From contig NZ_BMPJ01000005.1 in assembly GCF_014647535.1 (NCBI RefSeq), positions 31,606-95,605 of the forward strand: DNA of 64,000 nt. Direction: 5' to 3'. The DNA is from Thermus composti. GTDB taxonomy: Bacteria; Deinococcota; Deinococci; Deinococcales; Thermaceae. The translations under genes and the position numbers were made by a program. Positions 39,720 to 48,472 of this stretch are shown here, in pieces (within the stretch, counting starts at the first letter, position 1; each line of letters starts with the position of its first letter). The notes below the pieces were generated by a model. The model worked only from the letters and a program-made list of their open reading frames with translations. It did no database searches and had not been told where the DNA came from.

Positions 39720-39753
39720 ACTATAAAGGAGGCCACCCCCTAGGGGGTGGCCT
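39720..39753 (-). promoter_or_regulatory. Palindromic hairpin and sodA -10 box
   Basis: AGGCCACCCCCTAGGGGGTGGCCT (39730-39753) is a perfect 24-base palindrome lying between fumC and sodA, both on the minus strand. TATAGT (39725-39720) begins 4 bases after it. The palindrome covers the expected sodA -35, so it can be the fumC terminator and at the same time block or regulate the sodA promoter. Confidence 0.6.
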
Positions 39754-39775
39754 TTCTCACAAAGCCTCGCCCCGC

Positions 39776-41176
39776 CTACGCCCCCTCGTGGGGCTTGGCG
39801 AGCTTTAAGGGCACCACGATCCGGTCAAACTCCTCCTCGGTGAGGTAGCCGAGTTCCAGGGCCGCCTGCTTGAGGGTCTTCTTCTCCTTGATGGCCTTCT
39901 TCACGATCTCCGCCGCCTTATCGTAGCCGATGGCCTTGTTGAGGGCGGTGGCCAGCATGGGGTTTTTCTGGAGGTGCTCTTCAATCCGCTCCAGGTTGGG
40001 CTCAATCCCCTTGGCCAGGTGCTCGTTGAAGGACTCCATGGCGTCGGCCAGGAGCTTGATGGACTCGAGGGCGGCGTCGGCCATCACCGGCTTGTAGACG
40101 TTGAGCTGGAAGTTCCCCTGGCTCCCCGCGAAGGCCACCGTGTGGTCGTTGCCAAAGACCCGGACCACCACCATGGTGAGGGCCTCCACCTGGGTGGGGT
40201 TCACCTTCCCTGGCATGATGGAGGAGCCGGGCTCGTTGGCGGGGATGAAGATCTCCCCGATCCCCCCGTAAGGCCCCGAGGCCAGCCAGCGGATATCGTT
40301 GCCGATCTTCATCAAAGCCCCGGCCAGGGTGCGGATGGCCCCCATGACATGGACCAGCTCGTCGTGGGCGGCCAAGGCGGCGAAGCGGTTTTCCGCCACC
40401 CGGAAGGGAAGTCCCGTCTCCTCGGCCAGGTACTGGGCTACCCGCTCCCCGAAGCGGGGGTGGGCGTTGAGCCCCGTGCCCACGGCGGTGCCCCCGATGG
40501 CGAGGTTGTAGAGGCCCTTTTCCGCCTCCTTCACCATGGCCAGGGTGTTCTTGAGCTGGGCGGCCCAGCTTCCCACCTCCTGGCCCAGGGTGATGGGCAC
40601 GGCGTCCATGAGGTGGGTGCGCCCGATCTTTACGATGTGGTCAAAGGCCTTGGCCTTTTCCTCAAAGGTCCCGATCAGGGCCTGTGCCGCCGGGTAGAGC
40701 CTTTGGTGGAGCGCCAGGGCCACGGCCACGTACATGGCGGTGGGGAAGGTGTCGTTGGAGCTTTGGCCCCGGTTCACGTGGTCGTTGGGGTGGACGTACT
40801 TGGAGCCCAGGGGCTTTCCCAGGATCTCCGAGGCCCGGTTGGCGATGACCTCGTTCACGTTCATGTTGGTCTGGGTGCCGCTTCCCGTCTGGAAGACCAC
40901 CAGGGGGAAGTGGTCGTCCAGCTTCCCCTGGATGACCTCCTCGGCGGCCTGGATGATGGCCTTGGCGATCTCCTCGGGAAGCTCCCCGAGCTCCAGGTTG
41001 GCTCTGGCGGCCGCCTTCTTCAGCATCCCATAGGCCCGGATGATCTCCAGGGGCATGCGGAAGCGCCAGGCCCCGATTCTAAAGTGCTCCAAAGAGCGCT
41101 GGGTCTGGGCTCCCCAGTAGCGGTCCGCCGGCACCTTCACCTCGCCCATGGTGTCCCGCTCAATCCGGTATTCCAT
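39776..41176 (-). CDS. fumC: Fumarate hydratase class II
   Basis: Oxygen-stable TCA-cycle fumarase of 466 residues. The superfamily signature [16 protein letters not shown] contains the catalytic serine loop; [34 protein letters not shown] and [10 protein letters not shown] are present. ATG with GGGAGGTG upstream. Its -10 TAAAAT (41199-41194) starts with the TAA stop of terC. Downstream lies the palindromic hairpin before sodA. Confidence 0.97.
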   Translation of the reverse strand: MEYRIERDTMGEVKVPADRYWGAQTQRSLEHFRIGAWRFRMPLEIIRAYGMLKKAAARANLELGELPEEIAKAIIQAAEEVIQGKLDDHFPLVVFQTGSGTQTNMNVNEVIANRASEILGKPLGSKYVHPNDHVNRGQSSNDTFPTAMYVAVALALHQRLYPAAQALIGTFEEKAKAFDHIVKIGRTHLMDAVPITLGQEVGSWAAQLKNTLAMVKEAEKGLYNLAIGGTAVGTGLNAHPRFGERVAQYLAEETGLPFRVAENRFAALAAHDELVHVMGAIRTLAGALMKIGNDIRWLASGPYGGIGEIFIPANEPGSSIMPGKVNPTQVEALTMVVVRVFGNDHTVAFAGSQGNFQLNVYKPVMADAALESIKLLADAMESFNEHLAKGIEPNLERIEEHLQKNPMLATALNKAIGYDKAAEIVKKAIKEKKTLKQAALELGYLTEEEFDRIVVPLKLAKPHEGA

Positions 41177-41196
41177 AAGGCACCTCCCGCCCGATT

Positions 41197-41940
41197 TTAC
41201 CCCTCTTCCTCGTAGGGCTCGTGGAGCTTCACCGGCCTCCCCCTAAGGCCCGCCCGGAGGTTCAGCCACTCCACGAAGACGGCGAAGCCCATGGCGAAGT
41301 AAATGTAGCCCTTGGGGATGTGCACCCCCGTGCCCTCCGCCACCAGGGTGAAGCCGATGAGGAGGAGGAAGCTTAGGGCCAGCATCTTCACCGTGGGGTG
41401 GTGGTTCACGAAGGCGTAGATGCCCTTGGAGGCCAGGAGCATGATCCCCACCGAGAGGAGGATGGCGGCCACCATCACGGGGACGAAGCGGGTGAGGCCC
41501 ACGGCGGTGATCACCGAGTCTATGGAGAAGACGATGTCCAGAAGGAGGACCTGGGCGATGACGCTGGCGAAGCTTGGGGCCACCCGCTTGCCGGCGTGGC
41601 CCGGCTCCCCCTCCAGCTTCTCGTGGATCTCCTTCACCGCCTTGTAGATGAGGAAAAGCCCCCCGGCCATGAGGACCAGGTCCTTGCCCGTGACCTCGAG
41701 GTCCAGGAGGGTGAAAAGGGGCTTCTTCAGGGCCATGATCCAGGCGATGGAAAGGAGGAAGAGGATGCGGGTCAAGGCGGCGAGGCTTAGGCCCAAGACC
41801 CGCGCCCGGTCCTGCTCCTCTTTGGGGAGCTTGGAGGCCAGGATGCTGATGAAGATCACGTTGTCCACCCCCAGGACCACTTCCAGGAGGGTGAGGGTGA
41901 GAAGGGCCACCCAGACCTCGGGGTTGGTGAGCCATTCCAT
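41197..41940 (-). CDS. TerC/Alx-family integral membrane protein
   Basis: The N-terminus [33 protein letters not shown] and the repeat [19 protein letters not shown] carry the two conserved acidic-N/S motifs (GVDN, SIDS) inside helices that define TerC proteins. Seven hydrophobic segments; 247 residues. Relatives act in Mn2+ export or metal loading of exoenzymes. Lying next to sodA (Mn-SOD), a manganese link is attractive but inferred. The start is the ATG at 41940, 7 bases after TAGACT; the longer frame to 42087 is antisense to ypdA. Confidence 0.9.
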   Translation of the reverse strand: MEWLTNPEVWVALLTLTLLEVVLGVDNVIFISILASKLPKEEQDRARVLGLSLAALTRILFLLSIAWIMALKKPLFTLLDLEVTGKDLVLMAGGLFLIYKAVKEIHEKLEGEPGHAGKRVAPSFASVIAQVLLLDIVFSIDSVITAVGLTRFVPVMVAAILLSVGIMLLASKGIYAFVNHHPTVKMLALSFLLLIGFTLVAEGTGVHIPKGYIYFAMGFAVFVEWLNLRAGLRGRPVKLHEPYEEEG

Positions 41941-41947
41941 GAGGTGG

Positions 41948-41964
41948 AGTCTACAAGGTAGACT
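41948..41964. promoter_or_regulatory. Mirror-image divergent leaderless promoters (terC / ypdA)
   Basis: AGTCTA-CAAGG-TAGACT is a perfect inverted repeat of two -10 boxes. Minus TAGACT (41953-41948) ends 7 bases before the terC ATG and plus TAGACT (41959-41964) ends 7 bases before the ypdA ATG. Each -35 region would cover the other gene's start codon. Confidence 0.75.
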
Positions 41965-41971
41965 GGGGGGC

Positions 41972-42970
41972 ATGGTGGACGTCCTGGTGGTGGGGGCGGG
42001 GCCCGTGGGGCTTTGCGCCGCCCTTTGGGCCAAGCGGTTTGGCCTTTCCCACCTGGTGCTGGAGCGGGGCACGGTGGCGGAGACCATCTACCGCTTCCCC
42101 CGGGACATGGTCTTCTTCTCGGAGGGCAAAAACATAGAGATCGGGGGGCACCCTTTGGTCTCCCAAGGCCCCAAGCCCACCCGCAAGGAGGCCCTCCTCT
42201 ACTACCAGAAGGTGGCGGAAAGGGAAGGGCTAGCGATCCGCACCCACACCGAGGTCCTGGCTATCCGGGGGCGGGAGGGGGCCTTCCAGGTCTTAGCCAG
42301 GGACCGCCTGGGGGAGAAGGCCTTCGCCGCCCGCTACGTGGTGGTGGCCACGGGCTACTTCGGGAACCCTAACCGCCTGGGGGTCCCCGGGGAGGAACTA
42401 ACCCACGTCTTCCACCGCTACGAGGAGGCGGCCTATTTCTTCGGGCGGGAGGTGGCGGTGGTGGGGGGGTCCAACTCGGCGGTGGAGGCGGCCTTGGAGC
42501 TTTACCGGGGCGGGGCGAAGGTCACCCTCGTCCACCGGGGGAGGTGGGTCCGGCCCTCGGTGAAGTACTGGCTCCTTCCCGACTTTGAGAACCGGGTGAA
42601 GGAAGGAAGCATCAAGGCGGTGATGGAGGCGGAGGTGGAGGCCATCACCGAGGAGGGCCTTTGGCTTAGGCGCCCTTCGGGCCGGGCGTTCCTTCCCGCG
42701 GACTTCGTCCTGGTCCAGATCGGCTACCGGGCGGAAGACCGCCTCCTCAAGGAGGCGGGGGTGGTCTACGAGGGGGAAAAGCCCCGGCTTTCCCCGGAGT
42801 GGGAGACCTCAGTCCCCGGCCTTTTCGCCGTGGGCTCCTGCGCCTACGGGCCCGAGACCCGCTCGGTCTTCATAGAAAACGGGCGGGAGCACGCCCAAAA
42901 GGCCCTCGCCGCCATCGCCGCCCGGGTGCGGGGGTTGGGCTTCCGCCGGCCCCCGGGATCATACCCTTGA
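41972..42970 (+). CDS. ypdA: YpdA-family FAD oxidoreductase, putative bacillithiol disulfide reductase
   Basis: FAD-binding GAGPVGLCAALWAKRFGLSHLVLERG, ATGYFGNP, NADPH-binding VVGGSNSAVEAALELYRGG, and AVGSCAYGPETRSVFIENGREHA at the C-terminal FAD contact. The TIYRFPRDMVFFSEGKNIEIGG segment is specific for YpdA/Bdr, which recycles oxidised bacillithiol, the low-molecular-weight thiol of Deinococcus-Thermus and Firmicutes. There is no CxxC redox pair, also as in YpdA. 332 residues. Start fixed by the leaderless promoter. Confidence 0.87.
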   Translation: MVDVLVVGAGPVGLCAALWAKRFGLSHLVLERGTVAETIYRFPRDMVFFSEGKNIEIGGHPLVSQGPKPTRKEALLYYQKVAEREGLAIRTHTEVLAIRGREGAFQVLARDRLGEKAFAARYVVVATGYFGNPNRLGVPGEELTHVFHRYEEAAYFFGREVAVVGGSNSAVEAALELYRGGAKVTLVHRGRWVRPSVKYWLLPDFENRVKEGSIKAVMEAEVEAITEEGLWLRRPSGRAFLPADFVLVQIGYRAEDRLLKEAGVVYEGEKPRLSPEWETSVPGLFAVGSCAYGPETRSVFIENGREHAQKALAAIAARVRGLGFRRPPGSYP

Positions 42971-43002
42971 CAGTGTGAAGCTTAGCAGGGGAGGATAGGG
43001 GC

Positions 43003-43992
43003 ATGAGCTGCTGCGTGGACCGGCGTTCGGTGGTCCAAGGGATCGCGGGGCTCGCCCTGGGCGGCGTGGCTTTGGGGCAGCGGGGCAGGAGGAAGCTGCG
43101 CCTGGCCTTCTGCTCCCAGCTCCTCTGCATCCTCCCCTACGAGGTGGCCCAAAGGCGGGGCTACTTCGCCGAGGAGGGCCTCGAGGTGGAGCTGGTCTAC
43201 GCCCGCGGGGGAAGCCAGGCCCTCCAGTTTCTGGTGGGCAAGGCGGTGGATTACGCCGCCACCAGCCTGGACGCCGCCCTCCAGGCCTACCACCGGGGGG
43301 CCCCCATCCTGCGCTTCTGCTCCACCGGGAGGCTCCCCCTCTTCGCCCTGGCGGCGGCCCCCAAAAGCCCGGTGAAGGGCGTGCGGGACCTGGAGGGGAG
43401 GACCGTGGGGGTTTCGGCCCTGGGGAACGCCGACCACGTGCTTTTGGTCTACCTCCTGAAGAAGGCGGGGGTGGACCCCAGGCGTGTTCAGTACGCCACC
43501 CTGGGCCCCAACCTCTACGAGGCCCTTAAGGCGGGGCATGTGGAGGTGGGGATGGTCCAGGAGCCCGCCCTCACCCTCCTCAAGGAGGCCGGGGGGCGGG
43601 AGCTCGTCAACCTCATGGACCTGAAGCAGGCCCGGGCCTACCTGGGCGGGCCCTACGAGTTTATGGGTGTGGCGGTGCGGCGGGAAGAACGCCAGGAGCG
43701 CCTGGAGGAGATGCGGGCCCTTGCCCGGGCCCTGGCCAAGGCCCTCCGCTTCCTCCACGCCGCCGACGCCCGCCTCATCGCCGACACCCTTCCCAAGGCC
43801 CTCATCGCTGGGGGGGACGAGGAAAGGCTTAGGGCGGTGATCCAGCGCTACCGCAAGGACCTCTACCCGGAGGACGTGCGCATTGACCTCGAGGCCGCCC
43901 GCCGGGTGGTGGAAAGCCAGCAGGAGGCGGGGCTTCTGCCCCCGGGCTTCCGCCTCGAGGGGCTTTTGGACCGGGAGGTCTTGGGTGCTTGA
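43003..43992 (+). CDS. ABC transporter substrate-binding protein (NMT1/SsuA/TauA-like)
   Basis: The N-terminal DRRSVVQGIAGLALGGVALGQ looks like a Tat-type signal with twin arginines. The mature domain has the NitT/TauT fold: RLAFCSQLLCILPYEVAQRRGYFAEEGLEVELV, then GGSQALQFLVGKAVDYAATSLDAALQAYHRG. Unusual cysteines (MSCC at the start, FCSQLLC, RFCSTGR) suggest a metal, thiol or sulfur-containing ligand. SD GGGGAGG. Operon with the ATPase, permease and a DsrE-like protein. The substrate is unknown; candidates are organosulfur compounds or a pyrimidine/thiamin precursor. Confidence 0.83.
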   Translation: MSCCVDRRSVVQGIAGLALGGVALGQRGRRKLRLAFCSQLLCILPYEVAQRRGYFAEEGLEVELVYARGGSQALQFLVGKAVDYAATSLDAALQAYHRGAPILRFCSTGRLPLFALAAAPKSPVKGVRDLEGRTVGVSALGNADHVLLVYLLKKAGVDPRRVQYATLGPNLYEALKAGHVEVGMVQEPALTLLKEAGGRELVNLMDLKQARAYLGGPYEFMGVAVRREERQERLEEMRALARALAKALRFLHAADARLIADTLPKALIAGGDEERLRAVIQRYRKDLYPEDVRIDLEAARRVVESQQEAGLLPPGFRLEGLLDREVLGA

Positions 43993-44731
43993 GGTCCTGG
44001 GCCTCGCCCTAGGCTACGGGGCCACCCCCGTTTTAGAGGGGGTGGACCTTAAGGTGGGGGAAGGGGAGTTCGTGAGCCTGGTGGGCCCTTCGGGGAGCGG
44101 CAAGAGCACCCTGCTTAGGGCGGTGGCGGGCCTCCTTCGGCCCCTTGGAGGGGAGATCCGGCGGGAGTTCCCCATGGAAGCCCTGGGCTTCCTCTTCCAG
44201 GAGGACGCCCTCCTTCCCTGGCGCACCGCCCGGGAGAACGTGGCCCTGGGCCTAAGGATCCGGGGGATGCCCAAGGGGAAGGCCTTGGAGGAGGCCGAGG
44301 CCTGGCTTGGGCGGCTCGGCCTTTCGGGGCTTGGGGACCGGTACCCCCACCAGCTTTCCGGGGGGCAGCGGAAGCGGGTGGCCCTGGCCCAGGTCCTGGC
44401 CCTAAGGCCCAGGCTCCTCCTCATGGACGAGCCCTTTTCCAGCCTGGACGCCATCCTCAGGACCCAGATCACCCGCGACCTTTTGGCCCAGGTGGAAGGG
44501 GAGGGGATCGCGGTTCTCCTGGTCACCCACGACCTGGAGGAGGCCCTCGCCCTTTCCGACCGGGTCTACCTCCTCTCCAAAGGCCCCAGGGCCCGGATCG
44601 CCCAGGTCTACCCCGTCCCCTTCCCCAGGCCCCGGGACCCCGTGGCGGTGAAGGCCGACCCCAGGTTCGGGCCCCTTTTCCGGAGGCTTTGGCAGGACCT
44701 CGAGGAAGTGTCCCTATGCGCCGCGCCCTAA
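43985..44731 (+). CDS. ABC transporter ATP-binding protein (NitT/TauT family)
   Basis: Walker A GPSGSGKST, Q-loop FLFQEDALLPWRTARENV, signature LSGGQRKRVALAQ, Walker B LLLMDEPFSSLD and the H-loop VTHDLEEAL are all complete. The Q-loop string QEDALLPWRT is characteristic of nitrate/sulfonate/taurine importers. GTG at 43985 overlaps the substrate-binding protein gene; the open frame from 43883 is rejected. 248 residues. Confidence 0.93.
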   Translation: MLEVLGLALGYGATPVLEGVDLKVGEGEFVSLVGPSGSGKSTLLRAVAGLLRPLGGEIRREFPMEALGFLFQEDALLPWRTARENVALGLRIRGMPKGKALEEAEAWLGRLGLSGLGDRYPHQLSGGQRKRVALAQVLALRPRLLLMDEPFSSLDAILRTQITRDLLAQVEGEGIAVLLVTHDLEEALALSDRVYLLSKGPRARIAQVYPVPFPRPRDPVAVKADPRFGPLFRRLWQDLEEVSLCAAP

Positions 44732-45465
44732 GCCTTTTCGCCCTTCTCCTCCTCTGGGAGGCCCTGGCCGCCCTGGGGCTTGTGAACCCCCTCTACGCCC
44801 CCCCGCCCCACCAGGTCCTCCTGACCCTTTGGGACCTCTTCGCCACGGGCGAGGTCTGGCCCCACCTCCAGGCCACCTTCACCGCCGCCCTTCTGGGCCT
44901 TTTCTGGGGCATTCTCCTGGGAGGCGCCCTCGGGCTTCTTGCCGCCTTTAGCCCCTTCTTCTCCGACCTTTTGGAGCCCGTCATGCTCCTTTTGAACGCC
45001 ATCCCCCGGGTAATCCTCGCCCCCCTCTTCGTCATCTGGCTGGGGATCGGCCTGGCCTCCAAGGTGGCCCTAAGCCTCGTTTTGGTGGTGGTCCTCATCT
45101 TCTTCGCCGTCTACGGCGGGGTCAAGGAGGTGGACCCTAGGCTTCTTGAGCGGGTGCGCACCCTGGGCGGGGGGCGGTACTGGCTTCTAAGGGAGGTCTA
45201 CCTCCCCTCCCTCACCGCCTGGGTGCTCTCCTCATTAAAGGTGGCGGTGGGCTTCGCCTTCACGGGGGCGGTGGTGGGGGAGTTCGTGGCGGCGAGCCGG
45301 GGCCTCGGCTACCTCCTCTCCTTCGCCCAAAGCACCTACAACGCCCGGCTTTCCTTGGCCCTCGTGGCCCTGGTGGTCCTCTTCGTGCTCCTCCTCTTCC
45401 ACCTTTTCGGCCGCCTCGAGGCCCGCCTTCTCCGCTGGCGGCCCAAGGCGCAAGGAGGCTTCTGA
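44716..45465 (+). CDS. ABC transporter permease (NitT/TauT family)
   Basis: A 249-residue binding-protein-dependent permease: about six helices with LSLFALLLLWEALAALGL at the start, PLFVIWLGIGLASKV, and the EAA-type cytoplasmic loop VDPRLLERVRTLGGGRYWLLREVYLPSLTAWV. VGEFVAASRGLGYLLSFAQSTYNA is typical of SsuC/TauC. ATG at 44716 with GAGGAAG upstream, overlapping the ATPase gene; the longer frame from 44689 is less likely. The DsrE-like gene starts in its stop codon (TGATG). Confidence 0.92.
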   Translation: MRRALSLFALLLLWEALAALGLVNPLYAPPPHQVLLTLWDLFATGEVWPHLQATFTAALLGLFWGILLGGALGLLAAFSPFFSDLLEPVMLLLNAIPRVILAPLFVIWLGIGLASKVALSLVLVVVLIFFAVYGGVKEVDPRLLERVRTLGGGRYWLLREVYLPSLTAWVLSSLKVAVGFAFTGAVVGEFVAASRGLGYLLSFAQSTYNARLSLALVALVVLFVLLLFHLFGRLEARLLRWRPKAQGGF

Positions 45466-45866
45466 TGCGGGTGGCCTACGTGCTTTCCAGTCCCAGAGCG
45501 GCGAGCCACAAGCTGGCCCAGATGATCCTGCCCCAGCTGGAGGCGGGGGTCCACGGGGCGGAGGTGGTGGGGATCTTCTTCTTTGACGATAACTGCCTCG
45601 TCCTCCAGCGGGGGAACCCCATCGGGGAAAGGCTTTCCCGCCTGGCCCGGGAAAAGGGGATCCTCCTCATGATGTGCGACCTCTGCGCCCTGGAAAGGGG
45701 CCTGGCCGAGGGGGAGCCCCGGTGGTGCACGCGGGAAGGGGAGGGGCGGAAGACCCCAGGGGTCTGCCGGGTGGCCCCCCACGTGGTGGAGGGGGTGGAG
45801 GTGGGGTGCTTCCCCGACCTCTACCGGGCCCTTGCGGGCCGGGTGGACCAGGTGATCACCCTCTAG
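45465..45866 (+). CDS. Cysteine-rich DsrE-like protein linked to the ABC transporter
   Basis: 133 residues with the DsrE/DsrF-like beta-alpha start (RVAYVLSSPRAASHKLAQMILPQLEAGVHGAEVVGIFFFDDNCLV) found in sulfur-carrier proteins. Six cysteines: DDNC, MMCDLC, WCTR, GVCRV and VGCF; the MCDLC pair looks like the sulfur- or metal-handling site. AAGGAGG precedes the ATG; start and permease stop overlap by one base. Coupling to a NitT/TauT-type importer suggests handling of sulfur released from the imported compound; that is inference. A leader hairpin and promoter for miaB follow. Confidence 0.75.
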   Translation: MRVAYVLSSPRAASHKLAQMILPQLEAGVHGAEVVGIFFFDDNCLVLQRGNPIGERLSRLAREKGILLMMCDLCALERGLAEGEPRWCTREGEGRKTPGVCRVAPHVVEGVEVGCFPDLYRALAGRVDQVITL

Positions 45867-45868
45867 GC

Positions 45869-45917
45869 TAAACTGGTGGGTACGGGGTCCGGGATCCCCC
45901 CGGGAACCCCAAGGAGG
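45869..45917 (+). promoter_or_regulatory. miaB promoter -10 and imperfect leader hairpin
   Basis: TAAACT (45869-45874) follows the DsrE-like gene stop. The leader contains GGGGTCCGGG..CCCGGGAACCCC (about 45884-45911), an imperfect inverted repeat around GGGATCCCC, next to the SD AAGGAGG. Confidence 0.5.
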
Positions 45918-45920
45918 CGT

Positions 45921-47243
45921 ATGCGCGCGCACATCATCACCTACGGGTGCCAGATGAACGAGTACGATTCCCACCTGGTGGCAAGCGAGCTGGTAAGCCT
46001 CGGGTGGGAGCTGGTGGACTCGGTGGAGGAGGCGGACTTCGTCCTGGTGAACACCTGCGCCGTGCGGGGCAAGCCCGTGGAGAAGGTGCGCTCCCTTTTG
46101 GGCCAGCTCCGCAAGGAGAAGGAGCGGCGGGGCCTCCTCATCGGGATGATGGGCTGCCTGGCCCAGCTGGATGAGGGCCAGCAGATGGCCAAGAAGTTCG
46201 GGGTGGATATCCTCCTAGGCCCCGGGGCCCTCACCTCCTTGCCCGAGGCCCTGAAGCAAAACGCCAGGTTCTGGGACCTCACCTTCCGGGAGGACGTCCT
46301 GGACTACATCCCCCCGCCCCCCAAGGGGGCCCTTTCCGCCCACGTGACCATCATCCGGGGGTGCAACCACCACTGCACCTACTGCATCGTCCCCACCACG
46401 AGGGGCCCCGAGGTTTCCCGCCACCCCGACCTCATCCTGAAGGAGATTGAGCTTTTAAAGCAGGCGGGGGTGGTGGAGGTCACCCTCCTCGGCCAGAACG
46501 TGAACTCCTACGGCAAGGACCAGCCGGGCTTTCCCAGCTTCGCCGAGCTCCTAAGGATGGTGGGGGGGATGGGCATCCCCCGGGTCCGCTTCCTGACGAG
46601 CCACCCGGTGAACTTCACCGACGACATCATCCAAGCCATCGCCGAGACCCCCGCCATCTGCCGCTACATCCACCTGCCGGTGCAGTCGGGCTCGGACCGG
46701 GTTCTAAGGCGCATGGCCCGGGAGTACCGCCGGGCGCATTACCTGGACCGCATCCGCAAGATCCGCGAGATGCTCCCCGACGCCGTGCTCTCCACCGACA
46801 TCATCGTGGGCTTTCCCGGGGAGACGGAGGAGGACTTCCAGGAGACCCTTTCCCTCTACGACGAGGTGGGGTACGACCAGGCCTACATGTTCATCTACTC
46901 CCCCCGCCCCGGCACCCCCGCCTACAAGCACTTCCAGGACCTGCCCCGGGAGGTGAAGGTGGAGCGCCTGATGCGCCTCATTGAGAAGCAGAAGGAGTGG
47001 AGCTACCGCAGGAACCTGGAGTGGGTGGGGAAGACGGTGGAGGTCCTGGTGCGGGGCGAGGCCAAGGAGGAGGGCTTCGTCCAGGGGCACGACCGGGGGA
47101 ACCACCCCGTCCTCATCCCCGCCGCTCAGGCCCCCGTGCCCGGGCTTTACCAGGTGGAGATCAAGCAGGCCACGCCCCACCTCCTCTTCGGGGAGGTGGT
47201 GGGGGCGAGGGAGCCTGCCCCCATCCCCTTGCCCGTGGCCTAA
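45921..47243 (+). CDS. miaB: tRNA-2-methylthio-N6-isopentenyladenosine(37) synthase MiaB
   Basis: Radical-SAM methylthiotransferase acting on A37 of tRNAs. N-terminal UPF0004 domain with cysteines at [16 protein letters not shown] and GCLAQ for the auxiliary Fe-S cluster, radical-[11 protein letters not shown] with [12 protein letters not shown], and a C-terminal TRAM domain ([24 protein letters not shown]). [10 protein letters not shown] is a MiaB signature separating it from RimO/MtaB. ATG at 45921 with AAGGAGG, about 440 residues. Confidence 0.96.
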   Translation: MRAHIITYGCQMNEYDSHLVASELVSLGWELVDSVEEADFVLVNTCAVRGKPVEKVRSLLGQLRKEKERRGLLIGMMGCLAQLDEGQQMAKKFGVDILLGPGALTSLPEALKQNARFWDLTFREDVLDYIPPPPKGALSAHVTIIRGCNHHCTYCIVPTTRGPEVSRHPDLILKEIELLKQAGVVEVTLLGQNVNSYGKDQPGFPSFAELLRMVGGMGIPRVRFLTSHPVNFTDDIIQAIAETPAICRYIHLPVQSGSDRVLRRMAREYRRAHYLDRIRKIREMLPDAVLSTDIIVGFPGETEEDFQETLSLYDEVGYDQAYMFIYSPRPGTPAYKHFQDLPREVKVERLMRLIEKQKEWSYRRNLEWVGKTVEVLVRGEAKEEGFVQGHDRGNHPVLIPAAQAPVPGLYQVEIKQATPHLLFGEVVGAREPAPIPLPVA

Positions 47244-47255
47244 GGGGGTGGAGGG

Positions 47256-47588
47256 ATGCGGTCCATCCTCCCCCTGGGTGTGGCCTTGGCCCTCTTCCTC
47301 CTCCTCTTCGCCACCTTCCGCTTCACGGGGCTTGGGTTTCTCCTGGCCCTGGGGGGCGGGGCTTTGGGCTACCTGGGCCTTGCCCGCTGGCAGGGGGGGC
47401 TTCTTGCCCGGGGGCCTTCCTTGGCGGCTTGGGAGCGCCTGGCCATGCGGGAGGCCTGGCGGCGGGGCGGAGCCTTGCGCCCGAAAGACCTCTCGGCCTT
47501 CTTGCCTGAGGAGGAGGCGGAAAGGCTTCTTCAAGGGCTTGCCGCCCGGGGGCTTTGCCGGAAGGAGGGGGAGGGGTACCGGTTTTAG
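47256..47588 (+). CDS. Small membrane protein with a cytoplasmic winged-helix-like tail
   Basis: Two N-terminal hydrophobic helices (LPLGVALALFLLLFATF and GLGFLLALGGGALGYLGLA) followed by about 60 soluble residues whose pattern (RLAMREAWRRGGALRPKDLSAFL then AERLLQGLAARGLCRKEGEGYRF) resembles a winged helix-turn-helix with a beta wing. 110 residues, unknown family. ATG with GGGGTGGAGGG upstream. Located 12 bases after miaB and 3 bases before the FAD oxidoreductase, so in one operon. Confidence 0.7.
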   Translation: MRSILPLGVALALFLLLFATFRFTGLGFLLALGGGALGYLGLARWQGGLLARGPSLAAWERLAMREAWRRGGALRPKDLSAFLPEEEAERLLQGLAARGLCRKEGEGYRF

Positions 47589-47591
47589 AGA

Positions 47592-48464
47592 ATGCTTCGG
47601 GAAGCGGAGGTCGTGGTCCTCGGGGCCGGGGTGGTGGGGCTCACCCTGGCCCGCCTCCTTTGGAAAAGGGGCCGGAAGGTCCTGGTGGTGGCCGAGGCCC
47701 TGGGGGAGGCGAGCCGGGTGCCCGTGGCCTTGGTGAACCCCCTTAGGGGAAGGCGCTTTACCCTGGCGGAGGAGGGGGAAAGGGCTTTGGAGGCGGCCCT
47801 TGGCTTTTATAGCCGCTTCGTCCCCCTCCACCTCGGGGTCTTCCGCCCCGTGCCCGAGAAGGACCGCCCCAAGGTGGCGGAAAGGCTAGCTTCCCTGAAG
47901 CACCGCTGGGAGGGAGGTGGGGTGGTCTTGGAGGAGGCCTTCTGGCTGGAGCCAAGGCCCCTTCTGGAACGCCTCGCCCAGGGGCTTCCCTTCCTAAGGG
48001 GGCGGGTTTTGGCCTGGGAGCCGCCGTACCTCCGCCTCGAGGGCGGCGGGCGGGTCAGAGGGGAGGTGCTGGTCTACGCCGGAGGGGGGCGGGGGGCGCA
48101 CCTTTTGGCCCTGGAAGGGCGGCACATCCCCGGGCTCGTGCTCACCCTTTTGGACTACTTTCCCCGGGCCCTAAGCTATCGGGTCTACCTGGCGGGGGCG
48201 GCCCTTGGGGGAAGCTACCTCCCAGGGGAAAAGGGCTACCGCCTCCCGCCCCCCACGGAAGGGGAGGTGGACTGGCTTCTAAGGGGGGCCGAGGCCCTTT
48301 TGGGCTACCGGCCCCAGGTGGCCTCGGCCTGGCGGGGGGTGCGTTTCCGCCTTGGGGCCCCCCACCTTTTTCCCGTGGAGGGGGGGTGGGCCCTCACGGG
48401 GTTTGGCTCCACGGGCTTTCTCCACGCTCCTCTCCTCGCCGAGAGGCTTGCCGCCAGGTTTTAG
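47592..48464 (+). CDS. FAD-dependent oxidoreductase, DadA/MnmC-like (short)
   Basis: N-terminal dinucleotide motif VVVLGAGVVGLTLARLLWKRGRKVLVV, then RVPVALVNPLRGRRF, as in the oxidase half of MnmC and in D-amino-acid oxidases, and a C-terminal FAD contact GGWALTGFGSTGFLHAPLLAERLA. At 290 residues it is shorter than usual DAO proteins. VPVALVNP is reminiscent of MnmC (cmnm5U removal on tRNA); with miaB nearby a tRNA-modification role is possible but not shown. Its TAG stop forms the start of the mobA -10 box. Confidence 0.75.
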   Translation: MLREAEVVVLGAGVVGLTLARLLWKRGRKVLVVAEALGEASRVPVALVNPLRGRRFTLAEEGERALEAALGFYSRFVPLHLGVFRPVPEKDRPKVAERLASLKHRWEGGGVVLEEAFWLEPRPLLERLAQGLPFLRGRVLAWEPPYLRLEGGGRVRGEVLVYAGGGRGAHLLALEGRHIPGLVLTLLDYFPRALSYRVYLAGAALGGSYLPGEKGYRLPPPTEGEVDWLLRGAEALLGYRPQVASAWRGVRFRLGAPHLFPVEGGWALTGFGSTGFLHAPLLAERLAARF

Positions 48465-48467
48465 ACT
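48462..48467 (+). promoter_or_regulatory. mobA -10 box built on the upstream stop codon
   Basis: TAGACT begins with the stop codon of the FAD oxidoreductase and ends 5 bases before the mobA GTG. Leaderless arrangement; no SD is present. Confidence 0.65.
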
Positions 48468-48472
48468 GGGGG

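Noticed and set aside
41648..41971. Extension of the ypdA frame to 41648
   Set aside because: Arg-rich antisense of terC; the FAD-binding N-terminus begins at the ATG at 41972 with a promoter 7 bases before it.
42967..42972. Perfect TTGACA upstream of the ABC binding-protein gene
   Set aside because: No -10-like hexamer 16-18 bases downstream; not reported as a promoter.
43003..45465. Thiamin-precursor (HMP) transporter with a TPP riboswitch
   Set aside because: The binding protein is in the NMT1-like superfamily, but no THI-box sequence was seen upstream, and the DsrE-like partner points elsewhere.
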